Source: Siccirubricoccus sp. G192 (GTDB taxonomy: Bacteria > Pseudomonadota > Alphaproteobacteria > Acetobacterales > Acetobacteraceae). From it: DNA of 64,000 nt. Shown here in pieces: positions 28,511-39,207 of this stretch (position 1 is the first letter of the stretch; each line of letters starts with the position of its first letter). A program made the position numbers and the translations under genes. The DNA is taken from the NCBI RefSeq assembly GCF_019084075.1, contig NZ_JAHREN010000001.1, forward strand, positions 4,242,501 through 4,306,500, written 5' to 3'. The notes beneath the pieces were generated by a model. The model had not been told where the DNA came from. It saw nothing but the letters and a program-made list of their open reading frames with translations, and searched no databases.

Positions 28511-30633
28511 TGCCCGCGCCCGACCTGCATGGCGACCACCCGCTGCCGCGCCAGGACGACGATCCGCCGCTGCCGCGGCAGGCCGGCTGGCGCATCGGCA
28601 TCGATGTCGGTGGCACCTTCACCGATGTGGTGGGCATCGCCCCGGATGGCACCGAGACACTGGCCAAATCCGCCAGCACCCCGGCGGACCAGAGCGAGGG
28701 TGTCATCGCCGGCCTGGCCGAGTTGGCCGCCAGCCTGCACCTGACGCTCGGCGAATTGCTGCAGCAGACCACGCGCATCGTGCATGGCACCACGGTCGCC
28801 ACCAATGCGCTGCTGGAGCGGAAGGGCGCGCGGGTCGCGCTGCTGACCACCGAGGGCCATCGCGACGTCATCGAGATGCGCGAGGGGCTGAAGCCGGAAC
28901 GCTACGACCTCCGCCTGCCGGCGCCCGAGCCGCTGGTGCCGCGCCACCTCCGCCTGCCGGTCCGCGAGCGGCTGCGCGCCGATGGCAGCGTGGCGGTGCC
29001 GCTGGACGAGGCCTCCCTCGCCGCCGCCATCGGGGCGCTGCGGCGGGAGCAGGTGGAGTCCGTCGCGATCGGCTTCCTGCACAGTTGGCGCGAGCCGGCG
29101 CATGAGCGCCAGGCCGCCGCGGCGGTGGCGGCGGCGCTGCCCGGGGTGCATGTCACGCTCTCGGCCAATGTGCTGCCGCAGATCAAGGAGTTCGAGCGCT
29201 TCAGCACCGCCATGGTGAATGCCTATGTCGGCCCCGTGGTGTCCCGCTATCTCGCGCGCCTGCGCGAGCGGCTGGCGGCGGCGGGCTATGCCGGGCCGCT
29301 CTTCGTCATCCTCTCGCATGGCGGCGTCGCGCCGGTGGAGGAGGCGGCGCGGCTCGCCGTCGGCACCGCGCTCTCCGGCCCGGCCGGGGGCGTGGCCGCG
29401 GCGGTGGCGCTGGCGGGTCAGGGGATGGGCGCGGACCTCGTCACCTTCGACATGGGCGGCACCTCCACCGATATCGCGCTGGTGGCGGCGGGCGAGGCGG
29501 CGCTCGGGCGCGGCCGCACCGTGGCCGGCGAGCGCATCGCGCTGGAGAGCCTCGATATCGTGACGCTCGGCGCCGGCGGCGGCTCCATCGCGCATCTCGG
29601 CGCCGGAGGAACCCTGCAGGTGGGGCCGCAAAGCGCCGGGGCGGTGCCCGGCCCGGCCTGCTACGGCACGGGCGGGACGGAGCCCACCGTGACCGATGCC
29701 AACCTTGTGCTGGGCTATCTCGACCCGGCGAATTTCCTGGGCGGCGCCAGGCGGCTGGACCTGGGGGCGGCGCAGGATGCGGTGGCGCGGCTGGCGGCGC
29801 GGCTCGGCCTCGAGGCGGGGGATTGCGCCGCCGGCATCCATCGCCTGGTGAATGCCCGCATGGCGGATGGGGTGCGGGTCGCGACGGTGCGGCGCGGCGT
29901 CGACCCGCGCGATTTCGCGCTGCTGGCCTTCGGCGGTGCCGCCGGGCTGCATGCCAGCGCGGTGGCGCGCGAACTCGGGCTGCGCCGCGCGGTGGTGCCG
30001 GTCTTCGCCGCCGGGCTCTCGGCCTGGGGCATGCTGCATACCGATCTCCGCTACGAACGCGCAGCGAGCGTGCTGGGCGCAGCCGGATTGCCGGAGGATG
30101 CGGCGATCCGCGACATCTTCGCCGGGCTGGAAGCCGAGGGCCGCAGCCGCATGGCCGTCTGGTTCAGCGGCGAGGTGGCGGCGCGGCGTAGCGCCGACAT
30201 GCGCTATGGCGAGCAGGTCTTCGAGATCGCCGTGCCGCTGGACGACATGGACTGGGATGGCCCGGACCTGGCCGGGCGGTTGCGCGCAGCCTTCCACGCG
30301 CGGCACCAGGCGCTCTTCACCTATGCCCTGCCGGAGGAGGAGGTGGTGCTGGTGAATGCCCGCGTCGCGGTGGTGGGGCGGCTGCCGGTGGGGATGGCGC
30401 CGCCGCTGCCGGCTGGCGGGGCCACGGCGCCGCCGCAGGGGCATCGGCGCATCCGGCTGGAGGAAGGCGTGGTGGAGGCACCGGTCTTCCAGTTCGGGGC
30501 GCTGGCCCCGGACCAGGCGCTGACCGGGCCGGCCCTGGTGGAGAGCGCGACCACCACGGTGCTGCTGCTGCCGGGCGACCGGGCACGGATGGATGCGCGC
30601 GGCTGGCTCGATGTGGCGGTGCCGATAGGATAG
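28510..30633 (+). CDS. hyuA: hydantoinase A/oxoprolinase alpha-type subunit
   Basis: ATP-binding subunit of the hydantoinase/oxoprolinase complex; 707 residues, slightly long because of a polar 25-residue N-terminal extension. Actin-like phosphate motifs are GIDVGGTFTDVVGIAPDG (about residue 30) and VTFDMGGTSTDIALV (about residue 313). HGTTVATNALLERKGARVAL and LGAGGGSIAHLGAGGTLQVGP are strongly conserved in the family. It starts inside the HyuB stop codon. A nearby amidohydrolase at 13993-15279 could belong to a related hydantoin route but lies 13 kb away and is not co-transcribed. Confidence 0.93.
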   Translation: MPAPDLHGDHPLPRQDDDPPLPRQAGWRIGIDVGGTFTDVVGIAPDGTETLAKSASTPADQSEGVIAGLAELAASLHLTLGELLQQTTRIVHGTTVATNALLERKGARVALLTTEGHRDVIEMREGLKPERYDLRLPAPEPLVPRHLRLPVRERLRADGSVAVPLDEASLAAAIGALRREQVESVAIGFLHSWREPAHERQAAAAVAAALPGVHVTLSANVLPQIKEFERFSTAMVNAYVGPVVSRYLARLRERLAAAGYAGPLFVILSHGGVAPVEEAARLAVGTALSGPAGGVAAAVALAGQGMGADLVTFDMGGTSTDIALVAAGEAALGRGRTVAGERIALESLDIVTLGAGGGSIAHLGAGGTLQVGPQSAGAVPGPACYGTGGTEPTVTDANLVLGYLDPANFLGGARRLDLGAAQDAVARLAARLGLEAGDCAAGIHRLVNARMADGVRVATVRRGVDPRDFALLAFGGAAGLHASAVARELGLRRAVVPVFAAGLSAWGMLHTDLRYERAASVLGAAGLPEDAAIRDIFAGLEAEGRSRMAVWFSGEVAARRSADMRYGEQVFEIAVPLDDMDWDGPDLAGRLRAAFHARHQALFTYALPEEEVVLVNARVAVVGRLPVGMAPPLPAGGATAPPQGHRRIRLEEGVVEAPVFQFGALAPDQALTGPALVESATTTVLLLPGDRARMDARGWLDVAVPIG

Positions 30634-30702
30634 GCAAGCGGACCAGGCCGAGGCTCAGGGTTTGCAGTTGACCGGGATACCCGGGGCGTAGACCGTTCCG
30701 AT

Positions 30703-33370
30703 ATGGAAGGCTTTCTAGTTCTCCTGGTGCTTGGCTTCTTCCTGGGCTGGTGGCTCGGGGTCGCAGGCTGGTTCCAGGCCCGCCGGGCAAGGCGGGAGAT
30801 CGCGGCACTGCGGCTCGCGCTGGCCGAGGCCGGGATTGCCCTCGCCACGCCGCCGGAGCCGGCCCCTGCCGTGCAGCCGGCCACGCCACCTGCCACCCCC
30901 GCGGAGGCGGAGCCCATGGCGGCCAGCCCCGCGCCGGAACCCGTGCCGGAACCCGCCCCATCCCCTCCCCCCCGCGACCCGCCCCGGGCTGGAGGAGGCG
31001 CTGACCCTGCGCTGGGGCATGTGGCTCGGTGCCGGCGCCATCCTGCTGGCCGGTGTCTTCCTCGTGCGGACTGCGGTGGAGGAGGGCTGGCTCGGCCCGG
31101 AGGCGCGCTGCGCCCTGGCTGGGCTGCTCGGCCTGGCGCTGGTGGCCGCGGCGGAATGGCTGCGCCGGCGCGCGCCCCTCCATGCCGCCGCCGAGGCCAT
31201 GCCAGCCGAGACCCCGGCCGCCCATGCCTGGCCCGACCTTGCGCCCGGCGCGCTGGCGGCGGGCGGCGTGGCCGTGCTGTTCGGCGCCGCCTATGCCACC
31301 GCCGTGCTCTATGCGCTGGTGCCGCCCTTGCTGGGCTTCGCGCTGCTCGCCCTGGCGGCGCTGGCGGGGCTGGCGCTGGCCCTGCTGCATGGGCCGCTGG
31401 TCGCCGCCATTGGCATCGCCTGCGCCTATCTGACCCCGGCACTGGTGCAGACCGAGGATCCCTCCCTGCCCGGCCTGTTTGCCTATCTGCTGATCGTGAC
31501 CGCCGCCGCGCTGGCGGTGGTGCGGCAGGTGGCGGCGGTCTGGCTCGGCTGGGTTGCCACAATTGCCGCCGCGGGTTGGGTGGTGGTGGCGGGGCTGTTC
31601 ATCGGCTCCGACGGCGATCTCTGGGCCCCGGCGCTCTTCGTGCCGGCGGCGGCGGCGCTGCACCTGGCACTGCTGCCCGGGGCGGCGCTGGAGACGGCGC
31701 TTGGCCGCCGCCTTGCCTGGGTGCCCTTCGCGGTGCTGGGCGGCGCGGCGCTGCTGCTGGTGCCGGGTACCAAGAGCCTTTCCCCGGCCGCGGCGCTGCT
31801 GCTGCTGACGCCGGTGGCGGTGTGGAAGGGCATCGCGGAGCCGCGGGTGGACCGCCTGCCCTGGCTCGCCGGCCTGTTCGGGCTGCTGCTGCTTCTGGCC
31901 TGGCGGATTCCCGCCTGGCTGCCCTCCGGGGAGACGGTGAGCATTGCCGGCGTGGTGCAGGGCATCCTGCCGCTCGGCCCCTGGCCGCCGGAAGCCTTGC
32001 AGCCCTTCCTCGGCGCCGCGCTGCTGCTGGCGGCGATGCATGGGCTGGCGGGATGGTGGCAGGAATGCCGGGCGCCGCATCCGCTGCGCTGGGCGGCGCT
32101 GCTGGCCGCGGTGCCGGTGCTGGCGCTGCTGGTGGCCTATGCGCGGGTGCGGGGCTTCGCGCCGGATATCCGCTGGGCATTGGCCGCCGTGGCGCTGGCG
32201 GCGGTGCTGGTGGCGGCGGCCACGGCGGCGCAGCGGGCGGGCGCGCAGCAGCGGGCCGGGGCGCATGCCGCCGGAGCGGTGGCGGCGCTGGCGCTCGGCG
32301 CCGCCATGGTGCTGTCCAGCCAGTGGCTCACCCTGGCGGTGGCGCTGTTCCTGCCGCCGCTCGCCTGGGTGGAGGCGCGGGCCGATCTGCCGGCGCTTCG
32401 CCGGGTGGCTACCGCCGTGGCGGGGCTGGTGCTGGTCCGGCTGCTGCTGAACCAGGAAGTGCTGGATTATTCCTTCGGCACCATGCCAGTGCTGAACGGG
32501 CTGCTGCTGGCCTATGGCGTGCCGGCGGCCGCCTTCGCCGTGGCGGCCTTCCAGTTCCGCCGACGCGCCGATGATGCCACCGTGGCGGTGCTGGAGGCCG
32601 GGGCGCTGGCCTTCCTCACCGCGCTGCTGCTGCTGGAAGCGCGGCACGCCATGACCAGTGGCGACCTCGCCGGCGAGGAATGGGGCTTCCCCGAGGCCGC
32701 ATTGCAGCTTTGCGCCCTCTCGCTGCTGGCGGCGCTGGTGCGGTTGCTGAACCGGCGGCTCGGCCGAGTGGTGCTGGATTGGGGCTGGCGGTTGCAGCAA
32801 CTGGCGGCGCTCGGCCTCGGCCTGGTGCTGCTGCTAGCGAATCCGGCCTTCGAGACCGGGGTGGCCCTGCTCACGACGCCAGTGCTGAACGAGTTGCTGC
32901 TGGCCTATGCCCTGCCCGCCGCCCTGGCGGCCGCCGCGGCGCAGTCACCGGAGGCCGGCCGGCCGCCGCTCTTTCGGCCCGCCCTCGCCCTTTATGCGCT
33001 GGCCGCCGGCTTTGCCTGGGTGACGCTGGAGGTGCGGCACGAATTCCATCCGCTCGACATGTCCCTCGACCTGGAGCCGGTCGGGGCGGCGGAACTCTAT
33101 GCCTATAGCGGCGCCTGGCTCGGCTTCGGCGCCTTCCTGCTGGCGCTCGGCATCCGCAACGGCATCCCGGCGCTGCGGCTGGCGGCGCTGGCGATGCTGG
33201 GGCTGACAATCCTCAAGGCCTTCCTGGTGGATATGGCGGAATTGCAGGGGCTGTGGCGGGTGCTGAGCTTCCTTGGCCTCGGCCTCGCCCTGATCGCGCT
33301 GGGCTGGGTCTACCGGCGCTTCGTGGTGGCGCCGGCTACACTTCCTCCGGCGCCAGCGCCGCAGGCGTGA
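30703..33370 (+). CDS. DUF2339 polytopic membrane protein, frameshifted
   Basis: Large inner-membrane protein of about 890 residues with roughly 25 hydrophobic helices and no assigned function. The start at 30703 gives MEGFLVLLVLGFFLGWWLG, a short coiled stretch (RRARREIAALRLALAEAG) and a Pro/Ala-rich linker. After the frame change it continues LEEALTLRWGMWLGAGAILLAGVFLVRTAV, the conserved DUF2339 core. The break is a C7 run at 30967-30973: with six Cs the linker reads into ATRPGLEEAL. LAALAMLGLTILKAFLVDMA and LQGLWRVLSFLGLGLALIAL close the protein. Its last 35 bp overlap the convergent phosphatase gene. Confidence 0.85.
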
Positions 33371-33926
33371 CGGTCCAGACCCGGCCGCCATCCGCCGGCG
33401 GCTCGCAGCGGATCGGCAGGGCATTCGGCGTGCGGACATTGGGCTCGTGGCCGAAGGCCAGGCGCAGCGCGCGGAACAGCGCGCCATGCGCCACCACCAG
33501 CACCGGCGCCGGCAGCGCGGTGGCGCGGTTGATGGCGGCCACGGCGCGGGCCAGCAGCACGGCGAAGGGCTCGGCGTCCTTCGGCGTGTAGGTGCCGGCG
33601 ATCCAGTCGTCGTACCAGTCGCCCATCGGCTGGCCTTCCTGCTCGCCGAACCCCACCTCGCGCAGGTCGGGATCGAAACCCACCGGCAGCGCCAGGGCCT
33701 CCGCCGCGATCTCCGCCGTCACCCGGGCGCGCGAGAGGGGCGAGGCGATGATGGTCGCGATCCTCATGCCCACCAGCGTCCGCGCCGCGCGGCGGGCCTG
33801 GAGCAGGCCCACCGCGTTCAGCGGGATGTCGGTATTGCCCTGGGACAGCCCCTGGGCATTCCAATCCGTCTCGCCATGGCGGAGGAACCAGAAGGCAACC
33901 GGGTTGAGGCGGGCCGGCGGTTTCAA
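33336..33926 (-). CDS. histidine phosphatase family protein
   Basis: Phosphoglycerate-mutase-like phosphatase of 196 residues. VAFWFLRHGETDWNAQGLSQG holds the catalytic RHGE. ASPLSRARVTAEIAAEAL, PDLREVGFGEQEGQPMGDWYD (acid residue) and VLVVAHGALFRALRLAF (second His) complete the active site. The most plausible start is TTG at 33926, overlapping the stop of the upstream glutathione transferase (TTGA). The substrate is unknown; family members include phosphoglycerate mutases, CobC-like and small-metabolite phosphatases. Confidence 0.88.
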   Translation of the reverse strand: MKPPARLNPVAFWFLRHGETDWNAQGLSQGNTDIPLNAVGLLQARRAARTLVGMRIATIIASPLSRARVTAEIAAEALALPVGFDPDLREVGFGEQEGQPMGDWYDDWIAGTYTPKDAEPFAVLLARAVAAINRATALPAPVLVVAHGALFRALRLAFGHEPNVRTPNALPIRCEPPADGGRVWTVTPAALAPEEV

Positions 33927-34546
33927 GCCGCCAGCCCTTCCTGCTGCAGGGTGCGCTGCACCGCCGGCCGCGCCAGCATCGCCTGCAGATGCGCGTCGAG
34001 CTTCGGCGGCAGGGTCATGCCGGAACGCCGCGTCGCCCAGTATTCGACGAAGAACAGCGCCGCATCCGCCACCGAATAGCCCGAAGGGAGCACCCAGGTA
34101 CCGCCCTTCCAGGTCTTCTCCAGCGTGTCGAAATATTTTGCCGCCAGCGCCTTGCCCTGTTCCACCACCTTGGGCAGGTCGGCCTCGGTCGGAGTGAAAT
34201 TGGCGGCGCGGAATTGCCGGGTGAAGCCCTGCGGGTGGATGGTGCCGCAGACGTAGTCCATCATTTCCAGGCAGCGGATCTCGCCTTCGGGGTCCGTCGG
34301 CATCAGCTTCGCCTGCGGATTCGCCTTCGCCAGCCAAGTGGCGATGACCGGCCATTCCGTCAGCACGGAGCCATCCTCCCGCTGCAGCGCCGGCACCTTG
34401 GATTTCGGGTTGATCGCCATGTATTCGGGCTTGTGCTGCGCCCCGTCCTTCAGCGCCACCGGCGCGAGCTCATAGGGCTTGCCGATCTCCTCCAGCACCA
34501 CATGGATGCCGACCGAGCAGGCGCCCGGCGAGTAATGAAGCTTCAT
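33923..34546 (-). CDS. glutathione S-transferase family protein (copy 1)
   Basis: Cytoplasmic beta-class-like GST of 207 residues. The thioredoxin-like N-terminus is MKLHYSPGACSVGIHVVLEE, with the PGACS region where bacterial GSTs carry a catalytic Cys or Ser. AINPKSKVPALQREDGSVLTEWPVI contains the cis-Pro and glutathione-binding Glu/Asp-Gly-Ser segment. A helical C-terminal domain ends LARPAVQRTLQQEGLAA. ATG at 34546 matches the family start. It is paralogous to the next gene upstream and coupled to the phosphatase downstream. Confidence 0.92.
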   Translation of the reverse strand: MKLHYSPGACSVGIHVVLEEIGKPYELAPVALKDGAQHKPEYMAINPKSKVPALQREDGSVLTEWPVIATWLAKANPQAKLMPTDPEGEIRCLEMMDYVCGTIHPQGFTRQFRAANFTPTEADLPKVVEQGKALAAKYFDTLEKTWKGGTWVLPSGYSVADAALFFVEYWATRRSGMTLPPKLDAHLQAMLARPAVQRTLQQEGLAA

Positions 34547-34571
34547 TGCCGTATTCCTCCTCGTCGCCGCC

Positions 34572-35190
34572 TCAGGCCAGGCCTTCGTCCCTGAGCACGC
34601 GCTGCACCGCCGGCCGCGCATTCATGCGTGCGTAATGCGCCGCGACATTGGCCGGCAGGTCCTTCTTCAGCCGCCCGTTCCACCAGAAGGAGACGTAGAA
34701 CAGCGCGCTGTCGGCGAAGCTGTAGTCGCCGGCGACGTAGTCCTTGCCGGCCAGCGCCCGGTCCACCACGCCGAGCCCCTTGGAGAAGATCTCCTCACCC
34801 TTCGCCTTCACCGCCGGATGGTCGGCTTCGCTCGGTGCGTAATTGGCCGGGCGGAAGATGCGGGAGAAGCCCTGCATGTGCAGCGTGGCGACGCAGTAGT
34901 CCGTGACCTCCAGCGCCTCCGCCAACCGGTCCGGCCCCTGCGGCAGCAGCCTGGCCTCGGGGTTGCTGGTGGCCAGATAGAGGGCGATGGCGGGGTATTC
35001 GGTCAGCACCGCCCCGTTGTCGCGCACCAGCGTCGGCACCTTGGATTTCGGGTTGAGGCCGGTGAATTCCGGCTTGAACTGCGCCCCCCTCCCGGATGTT
35101 CAGCAGCACCGGCTCATAGGGCTTGCCGATCTCCTCCAGCAGGACATGGATGCCGATCGAGCAGGCGCCGGGCGCGTAGTAGAGCTTCAT
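34572..35190 (-). CDS. glutathione S-transferase family protein (copy 2), frameshifted
   Basis: A paralogue of the downstream GST. It starts MKLYYAPGACSIGIHVLLEE at 35190 and continues IGKPYEPVLLNIREG. The frame then breaks at a run of six Cs (about 35085-35090, plus strand). With one base fewer the sequence reads GAQFKPEFTGLNPKSKVPTLV into RDNGAVLTEYPAIALYLATS, the normal glutathione-binding region. The C-terminal helical domain ends MNARPAVQRVLRDEGLA. The two genes share long identical stretches at their 5' and 3' ends. Confidence 0.87.
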
Positions 35191-35285
35191 GGTGGACGTC
35201 CTCCGGGATATGCGCGGGCCGCAGGGTCGGGCAGCCGGGCGGGGCCGGCAAGGGGGGAATCCCGCCCCCGCCGCTTCCGTCCGAC

Positions 35286-36218
35286 CTAATTGAACAGCGA
35301 GGAAACCGAGCTTTCCTCGCTGATTCGCCGCATCGCCTCGGCCAGCAGCGGGGCGATCGTCACCTGGCGGATATTGCCGGAAACCCGCACCGCCTCGGTG
35401 GCCAGGATGCTGTCCGTCACCGTCATGTTCTCGATCGGCGAGGCGCCGACCCGGGCCACCGCGCCGCCCGAGAAGACGCCATGCGTCACATAGACGCTGA
35501 CCCCGGCGGCGCCGTTCCTGATGAGCGCCCCGGCGGCATTGCACAGCGTGCCGCCGGAATCGACGATATCGTCGATCAGGATGCAGTGGCGGTCGGCGAC
35601 ATCGCCGATCACGTTCATCACTTCCGAGACGCCGGCGCGCTCCCGGCGCTTGTCGATGATGGCGAGGTCGGTGTTGAGCCGCGCCGCGATCGCCCGCGCC
35701 CGGACCACGCCGCCAACATCGGGCGAGACCACCATCAGGTCGCGGCCCTGGTAGCGGTCCCGGATGTCGCGGGAAAACAGCGGGGCGGCAAAGAGGTTGT
35801 CCACCGGGATGTCGAAGAAGCCCTGGATCTGCGCGGCATGCAGGTCCATGGTCAGCACCCGGTTGGCGCCGGCGGCGGTGATGAGGTTGGCCACCAGCTT
35901 GGCGCTGATCGGGGTGCGGGGGCCGGATTTCCGGTCCTGCCTGGCATAGCCGAAATAGGGGATCACCGCCGTCACCCGCCGGGCGCTGCTCCGCCGCAGC
36001 GCGTCCAGCGTGATCAGCAGTTCCATCAGGTTGTCATTGGCCGGGTAGCTGGTGGACTGGACGACGAAGACGTCCTCGCCGCGGATATTCTCGTGAATCT
36101 CGACGAAGACCTCCATGTCGGCGAAGCGACGGATGGAGGCGCTGGTGAGCGGCAGGCCGAGCGAGGCCGCCACGGCCTCTGCCAACGGGCGGTTGCTGTT
36201 GCAGGCAACGATCTTCAT
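35286..36218 (-). CDS. prs: ribose-phosphate pyrophosphokinase
   Basis: Makes PRPP from ribose 5-phosphate and ATP for nucleotide, His and Trp synthesis. ATG at 36218 gives [20 protein letters not shown] and 310 residues, the usual size. The ATP-binding region is [20 protein letters not shown] (86-105), the catalytic His is in [14 protein letters not shown] (about 126), and the PRPP-binding loop is [13 protein letters not shown] (about 214-226). In-frame codons continue upstream to 36356 but lack conservation, so the shorter start is preferred. Transcription is divergent from the flagellar operon. Confidence 0.96.
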   Translation of the reverse strand: MKIVACNSNRPLAEAVAASLGLPLTSASIRRFADMEVFVEIHENIRGEDVFVVQSTSYPANDNLMELLITLDALRRSSARRVTAVIPYFGYARQDRKSGPRTPISAKLVANLITAAGANRVLTMDLHAAQIQGFFDIPVDNLFAAPLFSRDIRDRYQGRDLMVVSPDVGGVVRARAIAARLNTDLAIIDKRRERAGVSEVMNVIGDVADRHCILIDDIVDSGGTLCNAAGALIRNGAAGVSVYVTHGVFSGGAVARVGASPIENMTVTDSILATEAVRVSGNIRQVTIAPLLAEAMRRISEESSVSSLFN

Positions 36219-36553
36219 CCCAGGCCCGACCTCTCTTGGCGCATCCCGCGGCGGTGGGCGTCCACTACCCCAGCCGCGGGCGGCGGGATACCGCCGCGCC
36301 CCTGGCGGGCGTCCTATCAAGGTGACGTAACCGTGTAAATCGTGGCCGGGTTGCATTCACGGCATGGCAGCGCCGCGCGGGCCGGCCCCGCCGCCGCTTC
36401 CCTGCCCTCGCGGGGATTAGCGCCTGACCCGGAATGACCGGACCGGCCTTAACCACTTCGAAAGCCCCATGCGGCAATTCTTGCCGCACCGACGGCAGAC
36501 CGGCGGAAGGGATGCGACATGCAGGCGCGCTTGCGGCACCAGCATTTGGCCCC
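36219..36553. other. divergent intergenic region between prs and fliF
   Basis: About 335 bp that should contain the prs and flagellar promoters. A perfect 7-bp hairpin, GCGGCGG-GATA-CCGCCGC (36280-36297), lies in the likely prs leader. The 12-bp near-palindrome GGTGACGTAACC begins at 36320. A TTAA-type site lies at 36449-36463. No extra gene is supported. The fliF frame is open from 36434, so its true start could lie inside this region. Confidence 0.45.
36449..36463 (+). promoter_or_regulatory. possible CtrA-like binding site upstream of fliF
   Basis: TTAACCACTTCGAAA fits the first half of the alphaproteobacterial CtrA pattern TTAA-N7-TTAA (second half GAAA). It lies about 90 bp before the preferred fliF start. 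CtrA controls early flagellar operons in Caulobacter and some relatives. One imperfect site is weak evidence. Confidence 0.25.
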
Positions 36554-38206
36554 ATGGCAGGCAGTTCCATGGGCGGCATGATCGCCGGGCTCAAGGCGCT
36601 CGGCCCGAAGCGGCTGCTGGCCCTGGCCGGCACCGGCCTCGCCCTGCTCGGGCTCTTGGCGGTGTTGGCGCTGCGGGCCGGGGAGACCCCCATGGCGCCG
36701 CTCTATGGCGACCTTGAATCCCGCGATGCGGCCGCGGTGGTGGCGGCGCTGGAGCGGAGCCGCGTGCCCTATCGGCTCTCCGCCGGTGGCACCCAGGTCC
36801 TGGCGCCGGTGGACCAGGTGCCGCGGCTCCGGCTGATGCTGGCGCGGGAGGGCCTGCCGGCCGGCGGCGGCATCGGCTGGGAAATCTTCGATCGCGGCGA
36901 ATCCCTGACCACCACCCCCTTCCAGCAGGACCTGAACCGGCTGCGGGCGCTGGAGGGGGAGCTATCCCGCACCATCCGCGGCCTGGCCGGGGTCCGCAGC
37001 GCCCGGGTGCATCTGGTGCTGCCGCGGCGGGAAGCCTTCTCGCGGGAGCGGGCCGAGGCGCAGGCCAGCGTCGTGCTGGCCATGCAGGGGGCGCAGCGGC
37101 TGGACCGGGAGGGGGTGCAGGCGGTGCTGCACCTGGTGGCGACGGCGGTGCCCGGCCTCCGCCCGCAAAGCATCTCCATCGTGGACAGCCGGGGCGAGCT
37201 GCTGGCGCGGGGCGGCCAGGCGCTGGCCGGGCCGGCCGCGGCCCAGGGCATCGCCCTGTCGCAGGAGGAGATGCGGCGGGCGCAGCAGCTCCGCCTGGCC
37301 CGCGCGGTCGAGGAATTGCTGGAGCGCACCTTGGGCCCCGGCCGGGTCCGGGCCGAGGCGACGGTCGAGATGGATTTCGACCGGGTGGAAACCCGCGAGG
37401 AGCGTTTCGATCCGGAAAACCAGGTACCCCGCAGCCAGCAGAGCGTGAACGAGCAGAACCGCGGCGCCGAGCCCCAGCCCACCACCGTGGCGAGCAACCT
37501 GCCGGGCGGCGAGGCGCCGGGTGGCGGCGGCGCCAGCCAGGAAAGCCGGCAGGAGGAGACCACGAATTTCGAGATAGGCCGCTCCACCCGCAACGTGCTG
37601 CGGGAGCATCCGGTGGTGAAGCGCCTCTCGGTCGCGGTGCTGGTGGATGGCGTGGCGGAACCCGGCTCCCCGCCCACCTGGCGGGAGCGCACGCCGGAGG
37701 AGCTGGCCCGGATCGGCGCCCTGGTCCGCAGCGCCGTCGGCTTCGACGAGCGGCGCGGCGACAAGGTGGAGGTGGTCTCCATGCGCTTCGTCGAGGAGGC
37801 CGCGGCGCCGCCCGAGCCCGCCGGCCCGCTCGGCCTGCCCCTCACCCCGGCCATGCTGACGCGGCTGGCGGAAAGCGCGCTGCTGGCCCTGGTGGCGCTG
37901 GCCGCCATCCTGCTGCTCGGCCGGCCGGTGGTCGGGCGGCTCTCGGCGGCCTTGCTGCCGCAGCCGGCGCTGGCCGGCGCCGCGGGGGCCGAGGGCAGGA
38001 CACTGGCCGGGGAAGCCGCGGCCGCGCTGCCGGGCGGTGGCGACCCGGCGGCGCTGGCCGCGCCGGATGGCCTGGTTTCCCTGGCGCATGTGCAGGGGCA
38101 AATGCGCGCCTCCTCGCTGAACGCCCTGGTGCAGTTGGTGGAACACCACCCGGATGAATCACTCGCGGTGCTGCGCCGCTGGCTGAGCCCGCAGGAGGCT
38201 GCGTGA
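36554..38206 (+). CDS. fliF: flagellar MS-ring protein FliF
   Basis: Builds the MS ring in the inner membrane at the flagellar base. The preferred ATG at 36554 ([14 protein letters not shown]) puts about 20 residues before TM1 ([21 protein letters not shown]) and gives about 550 residues. Ring-building domains contain [25 protein letters not shown] and [25 protein letters not shown], both strongly FliF-like. An extended acidic/Gln loop (about 37380-37560) precedes the second TM at about 37860-37940. The C-terminal segment [23 protein letters not shown] is the FliG-binding tail. In-frame ATGs at 36434 and 36512 are alternatives. The stop overlaps the fliG start. Confidence 0.93.
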   Translation: MAGSSMGGMIAGLKALGPKRLLALAGTGLALLGLLAVLALRAGETPMAPLYGDLESRDAAAVVAALERSRVPYRLSAGGTQVLAPVDQVPRLRLMLAREGLPAGGGIGWEIFDRGESLTTTPFQQDLNRLRALEGELSRTIRGLAGVRSARVHLVLPRREAFSRERAEAQASVVLAMQGAQRLDREGVQAVLHLVATAVPGLRPQSISIVDSRGELLARGGQALAGPAAAQGIALSQEEMRRAQQLRLARAVEELLERTLGPGRVRAEATVEMDFDRVETREERFDPENQVPRSQQSVNEQNRGAEPQPTTVASNLPGGEAPGGGGASQESRQEETTNFEIGRSTRNVLREHPVVKRLSVAVLVDGVAEPGSPPTWRERTPEELARIGALVRSAVGFDERRGDKVEVVSMRFVEEAAAPPEPAGPLGLPLTPAMLTRLAESALLALVALAAILLLGRPVVGRLSAALLPQPALAGAAGAEGRTLAGEAAAALPGGGDPAALAAPDGLVSLAHVQGQMRASSLNALVQLVEHHPDESLAVLRRWLSPQEAA

Positions 38207-39207
38207 TGGCGTCCCACCCCCTGTCAGGGCCGCAGAAGGCGGCCGCGGTGATCCTGGCGCTGGGCGACGGGCATGCCGCCGCGCTCTTTGCCCGCATGCA
38301 CGAGGACGAGATCCGCGACCTCTCCATCGCCATGTCCTCGCTCGGCACCATCCCGGCACCGGTGATCGAGGAGCTGTGCCAGGAATTCGGCGACGAGCTC
38401 GGCCAGGCCGGCAACCTGGTCGGCACCTTCGAAAGCACCGAGCGGCTGCTGCTGAAGACCCTGCCGCGCGACCGCGTCTCGCAGATCATGGAGGAGATCC
38501 GCGGCCCCGCCGGCCGGACCATGTGGGACAAGCTGGGCAATGTGAACGAGGCGGTGCTGGCGAACTACCTCAAGAACGAATACCCGCAGACCGTCGCCGT
38601 GGTGCTCACCAAGGTGCGGCCCGACCACGCCGCCCGCGTCCTCTCCCTGCTGCCCGAGGGCTTCGCGATGGAGGTGGTGATGCGCATGCTGCGCATGGAA
38701 ACCATCCAGAAGGAGGCGCTGGAGGGGGTCGAGCGCACCCTCAAGGCCGAGTTCATGTCGAACCTGGCGCGCGCCCAGCGGCGCGACGCGCATGAGATCA
38801 TGGCCGAGATCTTCAACAACCTCGACCGCCAGGCGGAGGGCCGCATCCTGTCGGCGCTGGAGGAACGCAACCGCGATGCGGCGGAACGCATCCGCGGCCT
38901 GATGTTCACCTTCGAGGATCTGAGCCGGGTGGATGGGGCCGGGCTGCAGACCCTGCTGCGCGCGGTGGAGAAGGACAAGCTGGCTCTGGCGCTGAAGGGC
39001 GCCTCGGAGGGGCTGCGCGAGCTGTTCATGAAGAACCTGACGGAACGCGCCGCCAAGCTGCTGCGCGACGACATCGCCGGCCTCGGCCCGGTCCGGCTGC
39101 GCGATGTCGATGAGGCGCAGGCCGCCATCGTGGCATTGGCCAAGGATATGGCGGCGCAGGGCCAGCTCATGCTGCAGGACGGCCGCGAGGAGGAGATGCT
39201 CTCGTGA
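38206..39207 (+). CDS. fliG: flagellar motor switch protein FliG
   Basis: Rotor protein transmitting stator torque; 333 residues from ATG 38206 (one residue longer if GTG 38203 is used). The N-terminal FliF-binding domain begins [19 protein letters not shown]. The middle domain has [27 protein letters not shown], in which EYPQ replaces the common EHPQ motif. The C-terminal domain carries [31 protein letters not shown] with the alternating charged residues that contact MotA. Starts inside the fliF stop (GTGATGG); its own stop overlaps the next start. Confidence 0.96.
   Translation: MASHPLSGPQKAAAVILALGDGHAAALFARMHEDEIRDLSIAMSSLGTIPAPVIEELCQEFGDELGQAGNLVGTFESTERLLLKTLPRDRVSQIMEEIRGPAGRTMWDKLGNVNEAVLANYLKNEYPQTVAVVLTKVRPDHAARVLSLLPEGFAMEVVMRMLRMETIQKEALEGVERTLKAEFMSNLARAQRRDAHEIMAEIFNNLDRQAEGRILSALEERNRDAAERIRGLMFTFEDLSRVDGAGLQTLLRAVEKDKLALALKGASEGLRELFMKNLTERAAKLLRDDIAGLGPVRLRDVDEAQAAIVALAKDMAAQGQLMLQDGREEEMLS

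Noticed and set aside
26840-30633. Acetone carboxylase instead of hydantoinase
   Set aside because: Only the two HyuA/HyuB-type subunits are present; no small third subunit or acetone-carboxylase-like neighbour is found.
30668-30702. TTGACC-like promoter before the DUF2339 gene
   Set aside because: The best -10 candidate (TAGACC) is only 15 bp away and the start codon would be almost leaderless; not convincing.
35237-35272. GGCGGGG/CCCCGCC hairpin after prs as a terminator
   Set aside because: Only a 7-bp stem with a loop of about 21 nt and no U-run; common by chance in DNA of this composition.
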